22,908 nucleotides of DNA from Bifidobacterium breve (GTDB lineage Bacteria > Actinomycetota > Actinomycetes > S36-B12). The DNA lies in contig CAMCYV010000009.1 in assembly GCA_945885645.1 (NCBI GenBank), positions 1 to 22,908 of the forward strand, written 5' to 3'. This document shows, piece after piece, positions 6,734 to 14,836 of the stretch (positions within the stretch are counted from its first letter, which is position 1; every line of letters begins with the position of its first letter). Made by a program: the position numbers and the translations under genes. Below the pieces are notes generated by a model, which did not search any database, was not told the DNA's origin, and saw only the letters and a program-made list of their open reading frames with translations.

Positions 6734-6761
6734 TTGTATTTCCTTGGAGTGCATCTACAAC
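6734..6761 (+). promoter_or_regulatory. Possible ddl promoter
   Basis: TTGTAT (6734-6739), a 16-nt spacer and TACAAC (6756-6761) lie 30 nt before the ddl start, in the 87-bp divergent gap. They resemble -35 and -10 elements for the housekeeping sigma factor. The match is partial. Confidence 0.35.
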
Positions 6762-6791
6762 AATTGAAGTCATGGCGGGTACGGTGAGGGC

Positions 6792-7847
6792 ATGCCGATT
6801 GATTCCGGGACACGCATCGCGCTCGTATTTGGTGGGATCGGTCAAGAGCACTCAATTTCGTGTGTAAGCGCCAAGTCGGTACTCCAAGCCCTTGTCGACT
6901 CGGGCCACGAAGTGGTGTGTATCGGTATCACGCGTCAGGGAAATTGGGTAGAGGTTCAGCCCACGGAGGTTGCGAGCTACGTCATCACCGCTGACCACTA
7001 TCCAGAGGTGGTTGATCGCCCAGAGTCAATCCGGCTTGTCATGAATTCGGAATGCCCGGGTGTGGAGATCAATGGAGAGTTCACGGCAGTTTCAGTGGTT
7101 TTCCCCGTTGTACATGGCGTAGGTGGCGAGGACGGTGCTATCCAAGGACTGTGCCAAAGCATGGGGATACCTGTTGTTGGTTCGGGCGTGCGTGCGTCTG
7201 CAATCTGCATGAACAAGTTGAGCGCCAAAGAGTTGGTTCGTGCAGCAGGGATTGATTCTGGTAGCTGGTTTGGTCAAAACGATTCACAGGCAATTTCTGC
7301 TCCATTTGCCGATCCCTTCCCGTTTCCGTGGTTTGTGAAGCCGGTTACGGGGGGCTCTTCAATTGGGATTACTCGCATTGAGGCCCCCGCCGACTATGAA
7401 CCTGCGTGCAGAGAAGCATTCCTTAGCTCGAGTCAAGTAATTGTGGAGCAAGGATTGATTCGCCCGCGTGAATTGGAAGTCGGCATTCTGGTAGGAGAGG
7501 CCGGAGCCGTAGCCAGCCCAGTTGGTGAAATAAAGGTCAAAGAGGGTTTCGACTATTACGACTTTGAAGCAAAATACATTTCTGATGGCGCAGAGTTAAC
7601 TGTCCCGGCGCTACTTCACCCCAACGTGGCGCATGAAGTCCAACAACTTGCCATTCAAATCTTCGAGTTGTTGGGGTGTGCGGGATATGCGCGAATTGAC
7701 TTCTTTCTCGACGGCGAAAGAATAGTTTTTAACGAAGTCAACACTATTCCCGGCTTTACCCCGATTTCTATGTTTGCCCGCATGTGGTCGCATGCAGGAA
7801 TTGACTTCCCGCGCATTGTTGACCAGCTAGTGCGCTCAGCCTCCTAG
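6792..7847 (+). CDS. ddl: D-alanine--D-alanine ligase
   Basis: This ATP-grasp enzyme joins two D-alanines for the peptidoglycan pentapeptide and acts in the cytoplasm. The N-terminal domain starts ALVFGGIGQEHSISCVSA; the canonical segment is FGG(R)SxEH, and the Glu-His pair that binds substrate is kept. The ATP-grasp part has PWFVKPVTGGSSIGI, VEQGLIRPRELEVGIL and the metal-binding end FNEVNTIPGFTPISMF. The length of 351 aa is normal. ATG 6792 is used; the GGTGAGGG before it is unusually close, about 1 nt away, so the start is less certain than the gene. The 3' end overlaps the converging DUF3515 gene by 12 nt, so no terminator separates them. Confidence 0.95.
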   Translation: MPIDSGTRIALVFGGIGQEHSISCVSAKSVLQALVDSGHEVVCIGITRQGNWVEVQPTEVASYVITADHYPEVVDRPESIRLVMNSECPGVEINGEFTAVSVVFPVVHGVGGEDGAIQGLCQSMGIPVVGSGVRASAICMNKLSAKELVRAAGIDSGSWFGQNDSQAISAPFADPFPFPWFVKPVTGGSSIGITRIEAPADYEPACREAFLSSSQVIVEQGLIRPRELEVGILVGEAGAVASPVGEIKVKEGFDYYDFEAKYISDGAELTVPALLHPNVAHEVQQLAIQIFELLGCAGYARIDFFLDGERIVFNEVNTIPGFTPISMFARMWSHAGIDFPRIVDQLVRSAS

Positions 7848-8273
7848 AGTACTGATTGCCGAACTTAGCTCGGTCAGTATGTCTGCGGTAGTTTCATATG
7901 CCATCGGTATTGAAACTTCGACTAATTCGATTGTTTCCATGGAAGTGAATCTCACGCCAGCTTCCAATTCCTCTGGGTACCAGTTGATGTCGTTGACCGT
8001 GAGAAATTGACTCGCGGCTGAATAGGAATTCGGTATTGCGACCCCACAACGCAGAACGATGGCTGGGTCTCCCCAGGCTTTGGTTCCGGGGGAATTTGGG
8101 CTTGTGTCTCGCAATAGTGTCCCACCGAGGCTGACCGGCAGAATCGCGCCCAGTTCCGTGCAGAATGGGGAATCGGCGCCGTTGGCGGGTTCGACATCTA
8201 GGGACGAACTGCAAGCGCCAACACCTGCGAAAATGAAGAGTGAACAGGCGATTGCAGCTAAGTTTTTAACCAA
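7836..8273 (-). CDS. DUF3515-type lipoprotein
   Basis: A predicted exported lipoprotein of 145 aa. The N-terminus MVKNLAAIACSLFIFAGVGAC is a signal peptide: short basic start, hydrophobic core, lipobox VGAC with Cys21, then SSS. The mature part carries PFCTELGAILPVSLGG, AWGDPAIVLRCGVAIP and INWYPEELEAGVRFTS, which match the actinobacterial DUF3515 family found next to ddl and thiL; its function is unknown. TTG 8273 is the only plausible start, because an in-frame stop lies two codons upstream. It overlaps the stop of the upstream AsnC-type gene by 8 nt, and no ribosome site is obvious, so it is probably translated by coupling. The 3' end overlaps ddl by 12 nt. Confidence 0.85.
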   Translation of the reverse strand: MVKNLAAIACSLFIFAGVGACSSSLDVEPANGADSPFCTELGAILPVSLGGTLLRDTSPNSPGTKAWGDPAIVLRCGVAIPNSYSAASQFLTVNDINWYPEELEAGVRFTSMETIELVEVSIPMAYETTADILTELSSAISTLGG

Positions 8274-8505
8274 GGTTTACAACTGGGCAGGTTAATGTTC
8301 TCGTAATTCCGGGAACAGACTGAATCTTTGCAACGACAAGTCGACCGAGTTCGTCCATGGTTGGGGCCTCAGCTTTTACAATCACGTCGTAAGGTCCAGT
8401 GACATCTTCGGCGACTGCCACCCCAGATATTGACCGAATCGACTCGACGACGGTGACCGCCTTACCGACTTCGGTTTGAATTAATACATATGCTTGGACC
8501 GACAT
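8266..8505 (-). CDS. Stand-alone Lrp/AsnC ligand-binding (RAM) domain protein
   Basis: A 79-aa protein with only the C-terminal effector domain of Lrp/AsnC regulators. The pattern QAYVLIQTEVGKA, VVESIRSISGVAVAEDVTGPYDVIVKAEA, then LVVAKIQSVPGITRTLTCPVV fits the beta-alpha-beta RAM fold; there is no helix-turn-helix. In regulators this domain binds amino acids and forms oligomers. Stand-alone versions are common beside thiL in actinobacteria and their role is unclear. ATG 8505 has a GTGAGG site 3 nt upstream. It heads a two-gene minus-strand unit with the DUF3515 lipoprotein and is divergent from thiL across 62 bp. Confidence 0.88.
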   Translation of the reverse strand: MSVQAYVLIQTEVGKAVTVVESIRSISGVAVAEDVTGPYDVIVKAEAPTMDELGRLVVAKIQSVPGITRTLTCPVVNLG

Positions 8506-8513
8506 AGCCTCAC

Positions 8514-8543
8514 TCTATATTTGAGCTGAGATTTTTGCCCCAA
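8514..8543 (-). promoter_or_regulatory. Possible promoter for the AsnC-DUF3515 pair
   Basis: Read on the minus strand, TTGGGG (8543-8538), an 18-nt spacer and TATAGA (8519-8514) resemble -35 and -10 elements. The predicted transcript would begin only a few bases before ATG 8505, so the message would be nearly leaderless and would exclude most of the GTGAGG site. The match is partial. Confidence 0.3.
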
Positions 8544-8567
8544 AGATCACCAGAAAGGCTCAAAGTT

Positions 8568-9560
8568 GTGAGTTCAGATTCCAGCAGTGGCACCCTTGCC
8601 GACCTTGGCGAGTCAGGATTAGTAGCCAAAATTTTGGCGCGGATCGGGGAATCGAAAGTTGCAAGTCCGAGTCTGGAGATCGCCGCGGGAGATGATGCGG
8701 CCGTCATGGGCACCTCGGGATCCTCATTTGTCTTTAGTGTTGACATGTACGCGGAGGGGAAGCACTTTCGAACGGATTGGTCTACTGCGATTGAAATTGG
8801 TCGACGATGTGCAGCAGGCTCCATTGCTGATGTTTGCGCAATGGGCGCTACCCCGGTTGGGGTTCTGCTTGCAATTGGATTGCCCGCCGTCACCGCTTCA
8901 CATTGGGTAGGCGAATTTATGGCAGGTTTCATTCAAGAAGCAGAGAACGCAGAATCAATCGTTCTCGGTGGTGATGTCAGTGGGTGCGACAGCATTGTCA
9001 TTTCGGTTACTGCAATAGGCACCATTGATTCAGGAAACGCAGTTAGTCGATGTGGTGCCCGAGCGGGAGACATTGTGGGGATTTGCGGTCGATCCGGGAT
9101 GGCTGCTGCCGGACTTAGGGTTTTACAACGTGGTCTGCGTTCACCGCGTGTATTAGTCGATGCGTTTAGGGTTCCCGAACTCGACTACACCGCTGGTGTC
9201 CGGGCGGCAATGAGTGGTGCGACTTCAATGATTGATATTTCTGATGGACTGGTTGCTGACCTTGAACACATAGCCCGCGGCTCAGGTGTTGGGATTGAGA
9301 TAGAAACAAAAAGTATTGTGGTGCCTGCCGAATTAGTTTCGACCGCGGCCGCTTTTGGCGCCGACCCCATGGCATGGATTCTGGCTGGAGGGGACGACCA
9401 TGCATTTGTAGCAACGTTCCCTCCCAAGAAACGCCTGCCGGCCGGTTTCGTGGCTATTGGAAGAGTAATTCAGGACTCGATCGGAGAGGTCCTCGTTGAC
9501 GGAGTGCTTTACCGGGATGCCTATGAAGTCTCGCCCGGGTTCCAACATTTTTCGTCGTAG
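8568..9560 (+). CDS. thiL: Thiamine-monophosphate kinase
   Basis: ThiL phosphorylates thiamine monophosphate to thiamine diphosphate with ATP, the last step in cofactor B1 synthesis. It belongs to the PurM/ThiL superfamily. Visible marks are GDDAAVMG, SVDMYAEGKHFRTDWSTA, the block GRRCAAGSIADVCAMGATPVG, GGDVSGCD, IDISDGLVADLEHIA and GGDDHAFV (GGEDYEL in many homologues). GTG 8568 is chosen because GAAAGG lies 9 nt upstream and the N-terminus TLADLGESGLVAKI matches the family; an in-frame TTG at 8535 would add 11 residues without a ribosome site. This gives 330 aa. It converges with rpmB across 19 bp with no visible terminator. No other thiamine genes are in the window. Confidence 0.94.
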   Translation: MSSDSSSGTLADLGESGLVAKILARIGESKVASPSLEIAAGDDAAVMGTSGSSFVFSVDMYAEGKHFRTDWSTAIEIGRRCAAGSIADVCAMGATPVGVLLAIGLPAVTASHWVGEFMAGFIQEAENAESIVLGGDVSGCDSIVISVTAIGTIDSGNAVSRCGARAGDIVGICGRSGMAAAGLRVLQRGLRSPRVLVDAFRVPELDYTAGVRAAMSGATSMIDISDGLVADLEHIARGSGVGIEIETKSIVVPAELVSTAAAFGADPMAWILAGGDDHAFVATFPPKKRLPAGFVAIGRVIQDSIGEVLVDGVLYRDAYEVSPGFQHFSS

Positions 9561-9579
9561 CAGACGATATGTGGGGTGT

Positions 9580-9771
9580 TTAGGAAGCGCGAGCTACTTT
9601 GCCGGCCTTGATGCACGAGGTGCATACATTCAGACGCTTGGGGGTTTTGCCGACCAGCGCGCGAACCCGTTGGATATTCGGATTCCAACGACGGTTGGTC
9701 TTGCGCTGTGAATGGGAAACGTTATGCCCGAAGCTAGGGCTCTTTCCGCAGATATCGCAGTTTGCAGCCAC
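9580..9771 (-). CDS. rpmB: 50S ribosomal protein L28 (zinc-ribbon form)
   Basis: A 63-aa large-subunit protein. The N-terminus AANCDICGKSPSFGHNVSHSQRKTNRRWNPNIQ and the C-terminus RLNVCTSCIKAGKVARA are characteristic of L28. The two CxxC pairs (CDIC and CTSC) make this the zinc-binding form, not the Cys-less form that Zur often controls in actinobacteria. The GTG start at 9771 is set by AAGGAG 6 nt upstream on the minus strand; the open frame extends further upstream, but only with sequence unrelated to L28. The gene is transcribed away from the DAK-family gene. Confidence 0.96.
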   Translation of the reverse strand: MAANCDICGKSPSFGHNVSHSQRKTNRRWNPNIQRVRALVGKTPKRLNVCTSCIKAGKVARAS

Positions 9772-9796
9772 AATTACTCCTTCGGTCAATTTAAAG

Positions 9797-9824
9797 AGGT
9801 GGATCCAGGTGGATCCGGTTGGAT
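9797..9824. repeat. Tandem 10-bp repeat in the rpmB-fakA divergent gap
   Basis: AGGTGGATCC occurs twice head to tail (9797-9806 and 9807-9816), followed by a decayed third unit GGTTGGAT (9817-9824). It lies in the 141-bp gap between the divergent rpmB and fakA-like genes, 25 nt upstream of the rpmB start. It may be an operator or a replication-slippage product. No clear promoter is visible in the gap. Confidence 0.6.
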
Positions 9825-9912
9825 ATAAGGGTCTAATGCGAGAAGATTGCCCAACTCGTGCCAAACCTGAAAAAGAATAGCCGATCAAGTGCAATGTGAT
9901 GAAGGAGGGGCT

Positions 9913-11544
9913 ATGGGAGCGTCGATCCCAGATTCGGCCTATGCCCCAGCCACTTGTTTTACCCTGCCCATGTTGCACACGTGGCTTGTGGAAGCCCTGA
10001 ATGGATTACGGGCTGCACGTGAGGAAATTGACGCACTCAACGTGTTTCCCGTCCCTGATGGAGACACGGGAACAAACCTGTATCTCACGGTGGAGGCCGC
10101 CTGCACGGCTTTTATTGAACCATGTGAGGACCTCGCCGCAGCCTCAATTGGTGTTGGTCGGGCGGCAATTTTGGGGGCCCGAGGGAACTCGGGGGTGATT
10201 TTTTCGGCCCTCCTACGCGATTTGGTGGCTGAACTGGCTAAAAGTCCAGAAAATTTTGCACACGCACTTTCTCAAGGTGCCAGCGGCGCCTATCGCGCTG
10301 TCGCAGCACCGGTTGAAGGCACAATCCTTACGGTGGCATCTCACTCGGCTCAGGAAGCTGAGTTGGTCGCATCGCGGGGAGCGGATCTTGCAGAAGTTGT
10401 GATTGCAGCGGCTGATGCCGCGTACAACTCATTGCTCCGCACTCCAGATCTACTGGTTCAACTGCGTGATGCGGGTGTCGTTGATGCTGGAGGTCGGGGC
10501 TTGGTCGTGGTACTCGACGCGTTGGTCACGGTCTTGACCGGTGAGAAGCCTCAGCGGATGGATCATGAAGTCCACCCGTTGAGTCAATATTCGCCTTTAG
10601 GGGAGATGAAAGACGACGACGGCGGGGACATTGAATGTGAAGTCATGTATCACTTCGATGCGAAGGAGAGCCTTGAATTACGAAATGTGTTGGAGAGTCT
10701 GGGCACGAGTGTAATGGTTGCCGGGATTGATTCACTGTGGAAAGTTCACGTGCACGTCCCGCTTCATCGAGTTTCTGACTGCATCAATGCTGGGATTGCG
10801 CGGGGGATAGTGACCCAGGTCAGCGTCGTACCCCTGGACCTACATTCAAATAACCGAGTGCATCCCGAATCGAGCGTTGTTCGCTCGCGGATTTTGATCG
10901 CTGTGACACATGGCCAAGGGATCCAGCGCTTGCTGGAGTCACTTGGTGTGACGTGTATCCCGACTCCAGCACGGCAACAACCATCCGCCGCAGATATCAT
11001 CGCTGCAATCAAAGGGAGTGAAGCGAGAGAAATCGTCATACTTCCTTCTGATCGTGATACGCATCCAGTCGCTGACATTGCAGCATCGGATATGCGGGCA
11101 GCAGGTTATCGCGTTTCAGTAATCCCGAGTCGTGCTATAACGCAGTCTTTGGCAGCTATTGCCGTGCATGAACCTTCACTTGAATTTGATCGTGATGTTG
11201 TCTCGATGACACGGGCGGCCAGCGCAACCCGCTACGGTGCGATTACCCGCGCCACACGCGATGTACTAACGATGGCCGGTGCTTGTAAATCTGGCGATTG
11301 CCTCGGGCTCATTGACGGTGAAATCAGTGTGATTGAGAGCGAGCTCCTCACCGCAAGTAAAAAACTTTTGAGGAGGATGTTAGCTCCCGGAGCTGAATTA
11401 CTGACCATTGTCACGGGTAACGAATTGAGCGAATCAGAAATTGAATCATTTCTCGCGTGGGTTAAATCAAGCTATCCATTGATTGATCTCGAACTAGTTT
11501 CCGGGGAGCAGCCGTTATGGCCCTTTATTTTCGGGGTCGAATAG
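9913..11544 (+). CDS. fakA: DAK/FakA-like kinase family protein
   Basis: A 543-aa protein related to FakA, which phosphorylates fatty acids bound to a FakB (DegV-type) partner, and to the DhaL domain of dihydroxyacetone kinase. The ATP/Mg site NVFPVPDGDTGTNLYLT is at residues 43-59, with the Asp residues of DGD at 49 and 51; GARGNSGVIFSALLRD and DAGVVDAGGRGLVVVLDAL follow as in DhaL domains. The second half holds the middle and C-terminal FakA-type region, including ILIAVTHGQGI and VILPSDRDTHPVA. ATG 9913 follows AGGAGG by 4 nt; an in-frame ATG at 9970 is a less likely start. It sits just before recG (1-nt gap), as in many actinobacteria. No fakB is in the window, so the substrate is inferred from family. 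Confidence 0.85.
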   Translation: MGASIPDSAYAPATCFTLPMLHTWLVEALNGLRAAREEIDALNVFPVPDGDTGTNLYLTVEAACTAFIEPCEDLAAASIGVGRAAILGARGNSGVIFSALLRDLVAELAKSPENFAHALSQGASGAYRAVAAPVEGTILTVASHSAQEAELVASRGADLAEVVIAAADAAYNSLLRTPDLLVQLRDAGVVDAGGRGLVVVLDALVTVLTGEKPQRMDHEVHPLSQYSPLGEMKDDDGGDIECEVMYHFDAKESLELRNVLESLGTSVMVAGIDSLWKVHVHVPLHRVSDCINAGIARGIVTQVSVVPLDLHSNNRVHPESSVVRSRILIAVTHGQGIQRLLESLGVTCIPTPARQQPSAADIIAAIKGSEAREIVILPSDRDTHPVADIAASDMRAAGYRVSVIPSRAITQSLAAIAVHEPSLEFDRDVVSMTRAASATRYGAITRATRDVLTMAGACKSGDCLGLIDGEISVIESELLTASKKLLRRMLAPGAELLTIVTGNELSESEIESFLAWVKSSYPLIDLELVSGEQPLWPFIFGVE

Positions 11545-11545
11545 T

Positions 11546-13720
11546 GTGAGAGGTACCGCAGGGTTTTTAAGTACGCCCCTCAATGAACTTATTGGCGGAA
11601 AAAGTGCCGCAAGTTTGGAAAAGGCTTTCGGAATCACCCGTGCCGGAGAGCTCCTCAATCATTATCCGCGGAGATACATTGATCGAGGAAAGCTAACAAC
11701 TTTGCGAAATGTGGAAGTTGGTATTCCTGTGACAATCATGGCTACTATTCAAAGTGTCGAGACTCGACGCATGACCCAAAAGCGCGGTTTTATTGTGGTA
11801 GTGAAAGTTACCGATGGAATCGACACCATGGAGCTCACGTTTTTTAACCAGAAGTGGCGTGAGAAAGATTTACAAGTTGGTCGAAGTGGATTATTTGCTG
11901 GAACTGTTTCTGAGTATCGCGGGGTGAGAACATTGACGCACCCAAAATTTGCACTCTTTACCGACATCGGAGTTGACATTTCGCAGGAGACTGATGCGAT
12001 CACGAACTTCACGAACGAAATCATCTCCGTTTATCCAAGTACTCAGGACCTTGCTTCGTGGCAAATTCAGGCAGCCATTGAAATAGTGCTGGCATCCGCG
12101 GATGACGTGATTGACCCAATTCCTGCGGAACTTGTCGCCAAACATGAATTCATGTCTAAAGTTGAATCCCTGCATGCAATTCATCAACCAAAAGATCATG
12201 AGGAAATTCTTCGGGCTATCCATCGGATCAAATACGAGGAAGCATTTATTCTGCTTGCGCTTATGCGCCAGCGCAAAAGTCAAGCGAAATCAGCGATCGC
12301 ACATGCTCGGGGAGGATCAGATGGAGCGCTCCGCTCCGAATTCGATGGCTCCCTTCCCTTTGAATTAACCCAGGGCCAACGTGAAGTGGGTGAGGAGATA
12401 TCGCGGGACCTAGCAAGAAGCATCCCTATGACAAGGTTGCTTCAGGGTGATGTCGGCAGCGGTAAGACAATCGTGTCTATCCGCGCAATGCTGGACGTAA
12501 TTTCATCGGGCGGTCAGGTGGCCCTGCTTGCTCCAACAGAAGTGTTGGCCGTCCAGCACCTTGAATCCCTTCACATGTTCTTGGAGGGTGTCACCTCGCG
12601 AAAGATTCGGGTTGACCTACTTAATGGGGGCATGCCAGTGGCAAAGCGCCGTCAGGTACTCCTTGACCTGCAAAGTGGAGACCTTGACATTGTGATTGGT
12701 ACTCATGCGCTCCTTGAGGACAATGTGCAATTTTTTGATCTGGGCCTGATCGTGATCGATGAGCAGCATCGATTTGGGGTAGAGCAGCGTGCTCGCATGC
12801 TGACAAAGGCCAAAGGCGAGTTGCGTCCACATATGTTAGTTATGACGGCGACTCCGATCCCACGAACTGTGGCCCTCACAATTTTCGGGGATCTTGATGT
12901 CTCAACTTTGACGGAGTCACCCTCGTTGCGAGCCGAAGTCCAGACCCACCTAGTTTCGACTTCGGGGATGCCTCGCAGTGTGTCTCGCGTATGGGAACGA
13001 ATGGCCGAAGAAGTGGCTGCTGGAAATCGAGTCTTTGTTGTATGTCCGAGCATTAACCGAGCAGAAGCTGATCCAAAAAAAGTGAAAACATCGCGTGATC
13101 AAACTTCGCAGCCGGAACCACTCGCTTCGGTTGAGGAAACGTATGAATCGTTGAGTCGACAGTTTCCTGAAATTGCATTTGAAATGCTGCATGGCGGATT
13201 AGATTCGAAAACCAAGCGCGAGATTATGCATCGTTTTGGGGGAACCGAAGAGCCGCGCGTTGATGTATTGATCGCAACGACCGTTATAGAGGTGGGGGTT
13301 GATATCCCGGAGGCAACGATGATGGTGGTCCTCAATGCGGAGCGTTTCGGAATGTCGCAATTACATCAGTTACGGGGGAGAATTGGCCGTGGCTCGCTGC
13401 CGGGACTGTGTATTCTCGTTCATGGTTTTTCCCACAGTTCCGCCTCACTCGATCGACTCAGTGCAATGCGAGATTCGCGTGACGGATTTGTGCTGTCGCA
13501 GAAAGATCTCGAAATTCGCGGAGAAGGTGACGTCTTGGGACAGGATCAATCCGGGGCGCTGAGTTCCCTTCGTCTGTTAAGAATAATTGATGACTTAGAT
13601 TTTATTGAAACCGTGCGGATCGAGATCGAGGAGTTGTACGAAGGCAACAATTGGAATTCGGTGTTGCAGTCAATTGACACCTTTGAGATCGCCCGTGCCC
13701 AGAATTTGGAAAAGGCCTAA
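11546..13720 (+). CDS. recG: ATP-dependent DNA helicase RecG
   Basis: RecG is a superfamily 2 translocase that remodels stalled replication forks and Holliday junctions. The N-terminal wedge domain includes YPRRYIDRGKL near residue 40 and an OB-like stretch (residues about 60-140). The helicase core has Walker A GDVGSGKT with Lys307, DEQH at 405-408 followed by RFGVEQR, motif III MTATPIPRT, and motif VI QLRGRIGRG. The length of 724 aa lies between E. coli (693) and mycobacterial RecG. The GTG start at 11546 is 1 nt after the preceding stop; ribosome binding looks weak (GGGG), so translation is probably coupled. The stop TAA overlaps the next ATG by 1 nt. Confidence 0.96.
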   Translation: MRGTAGFLSTPLNELIGGKSAASLEKAFGITRAGELLNHYPRRYIDRGKLTTLRNVEVGIPVTIMATIQSVETRRMTQKRGFIVVVKVTDGIDTMELTFFNQKWREKDLQVGRSGLFAGTVSEYRGVRTLTHPKFALFTDIGVDISQETDAITNFTNEIISVYPSTQDLASWQIQAAIEIVLASADDVIDPIPAELVAKHEFMSKVESLHAIHQPKDHEEILRAIHRIKYEEAFILLALMRQRKSQAKSAIAHARGGSDGALRSEFDGSLPFELTQGQREVGEEISRDLARSIPMTRLLQGDVGSGKTIVSIRAMLDVISSGGQVALLAPTEVLAVQHLESLHMFLEGVTSRKIRVDLLNGGMPVAKRRQVLLDLQSGDLDIVIGTHALLEDNVQFFDLGLIVIDEQHRFGVEQRARMLTKAKGELRPHMLVMTATPIPRTVALTIFGDLDVSTLTESPSLRAEVQTHLVSTSGMPRSVSRVWERMAEEVAAGNRVFVVCPSINRAEADPKKVKTSRDQTSQPEPLASVEETYESLSRQFPEIAFEMLHGGLDSKTKREIMHRFGGTEEPRVDVLIATTVIEVGVDIPEATMMVVLNAERFGMSQLHQLRGRIGRGSLPGLCILVHGFSHSSASLDRLSAMRDSRDGFVLSQKDLEIRGEGDVLGQDQSGALSSLRLLRIIDDLDFIETVRIEIEELYEGNNWNSVLQSIDTFEIARAQNLEKA

Positions 13721-14304
13721 TGAGAATTATCTCCGGATCTGCCCGAGGTCGAAAGCTGGAGGTTCCTAAAGCCGGAACGCGTCCCACTTCTGATCGATTA
13801 AAAGAGGCCATGTTCTCCTCAATTGAATCTCACCTGGCCCAAAGTGGCGTTGATTGGGGGCAGGTCAACTTCGTTGACCTCTTCGCCGGATCTGGCGCAG
13901 TAGGTCTAGAAGCCAAAAGCCGTGGTGCTCAACAAGCAGTACTCGTTGAAAATGAGTTGAAGGCTCGGACCATCATCGAGAACAATGCTTCACGTGCTGG
14001 ATTGCCAGTTCGAATAGTGAATTCTGACGCCTATTTGTGGGCACCCACATTCGAAGTCAATATTCTTTTTTTAGATCCACCATATGATCATTCTGATACC
14101 CAAGTGCAGCAATATTTCGCGAGAATATGTGAGGGCAACCACCTCCCGGGCGCATTGCTCATCTGTGAGCGCGGAGTGAGGTCAGTCTCTCCATTTGCTC
14201 TAGTCTCTGAGGAGGTTTTGCCACTTGTTTGGGAGCGAACCTATGGTGACTCTAAACTTTGGTACGGTCAGGTCGGCTCAGATCCGATTAGGGGAGGAAT
14301 GTAG
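13720..14304 (+). CDS. rsmD: 16S rRNA (guanine-N2-966)-methyltransferase
   Basis: RsmD methylates G966 of 16S rRNA on the assembled small subunit, using S-adenosylmethionine. The N-terminus MRIISGSARGRKLEVPKAGTRPTSDRLKEAMFS is the family signature. The SAM-binding loop DLFAGSGAVGLEA starts at residue 53, and the catalytic motif DPPY is at 119-122. The length of 194 aa is normal. ATG 13720 overlaps the recG stop as TAATG, and coaD starts on the next base after its stop, so the three genes form a tight operon. The recG-rsmD-coaD order is conserved in many actinobacteria. Confidence 0.95.
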   Translation: MRIISGSARGRKLEVPKAGTRPTSDRLKEAMFSSIESHLAQSGVDWGQVNFVDLFAGSGAVGLEAKSRGAQQAVLVENELKARTIIENNASRAGLPVRIVNSDAYLWAPTFEVNILFLDPPYDHSDTQVQQYFARICEGNHLPGALLICERGVRSVSPFALVSEEVLPLVWERTYGDSKLWYGQVGSDPIRGGM

Positions 14305-14787
14305 ATGCGAATTGCCGTATGCCCGGGTTCATTCGACCCTGTGACTATGGGACACCTCGACGTATTTGAGCGGGCTTCTCGAATGTCTGACCAAGTAATC
14401 GTGGCGGTTCTGGTGAACAAGAAGAAGTCTTCGCTCTTTACCTTGGACGAGCGAATTGAGATGCTCACTGAAGCAACATCCCACCTACCCAATGTTTCTG
14501 TGGACTCATTTTATGGGCTGCTGGTTGATTATTGCCGGGACCACAATGTCAATGCGATTGTGAAAGGTCTGCGTGCAGTCAGTGATTTTGACTACGAACT
14601 CCAGATGGCTCAGATGAACTATCGGCTAACCCAAGTAGAAACATGCTTTATCTCCACCAACCCGCTTTACAGCTACTTGTCGTCAAGTTTGGTGAAAGAG
14701 GTCGCGACTCATGGCGGCAACGTCAGCGGTCTGGTACCTGATGTCGTGTTGAAGCGCTTAGAAGACAAATTATCCAGCACAATATGA
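14305..14787 (+). CDS. coaD: Pantetheine-phosphate adenylyltransferase
   Basis: CoaD transfers AMP from ATP to 4'-phosphopantetheine, the penultimate step of coenzyme A synthesis. The nucleotidyltransferase motif GSFDPVTMGHLD has the TxGH signature at residues 14-17. Further marks are VKGLRAVSDFDYELQMAQMN and YSYLSSSLVKEVATHGG. The length of 160 aa is typical of the hexameric bacterial enzyme. The ATG directly follows the rsmD stop, and its ribosome site GGGGAGG lies in the end of rsmD, 8 nt upstream. Confidence 0.97.
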   Translation: MRIAVCPGSFDPVTMGHLDVFERASRMSDQVIVAVLVNKKKSSLFTLDERIEMLTEATSHLPNVSVDSFYGLLVDYCRDHNVNAIVKGLRAVSDFDYELQMAQMNYRLTQVETCFISTNPLYSYLSSSLVKEVATHGGNVSGLVPDVVLKRLEDKLSSTI

Positions 14788-14836
14788 TGGTGCAGTTTTC
14801 CCATTAGTCAAACAAGCAGCAATGTCAGGAGCAAGC

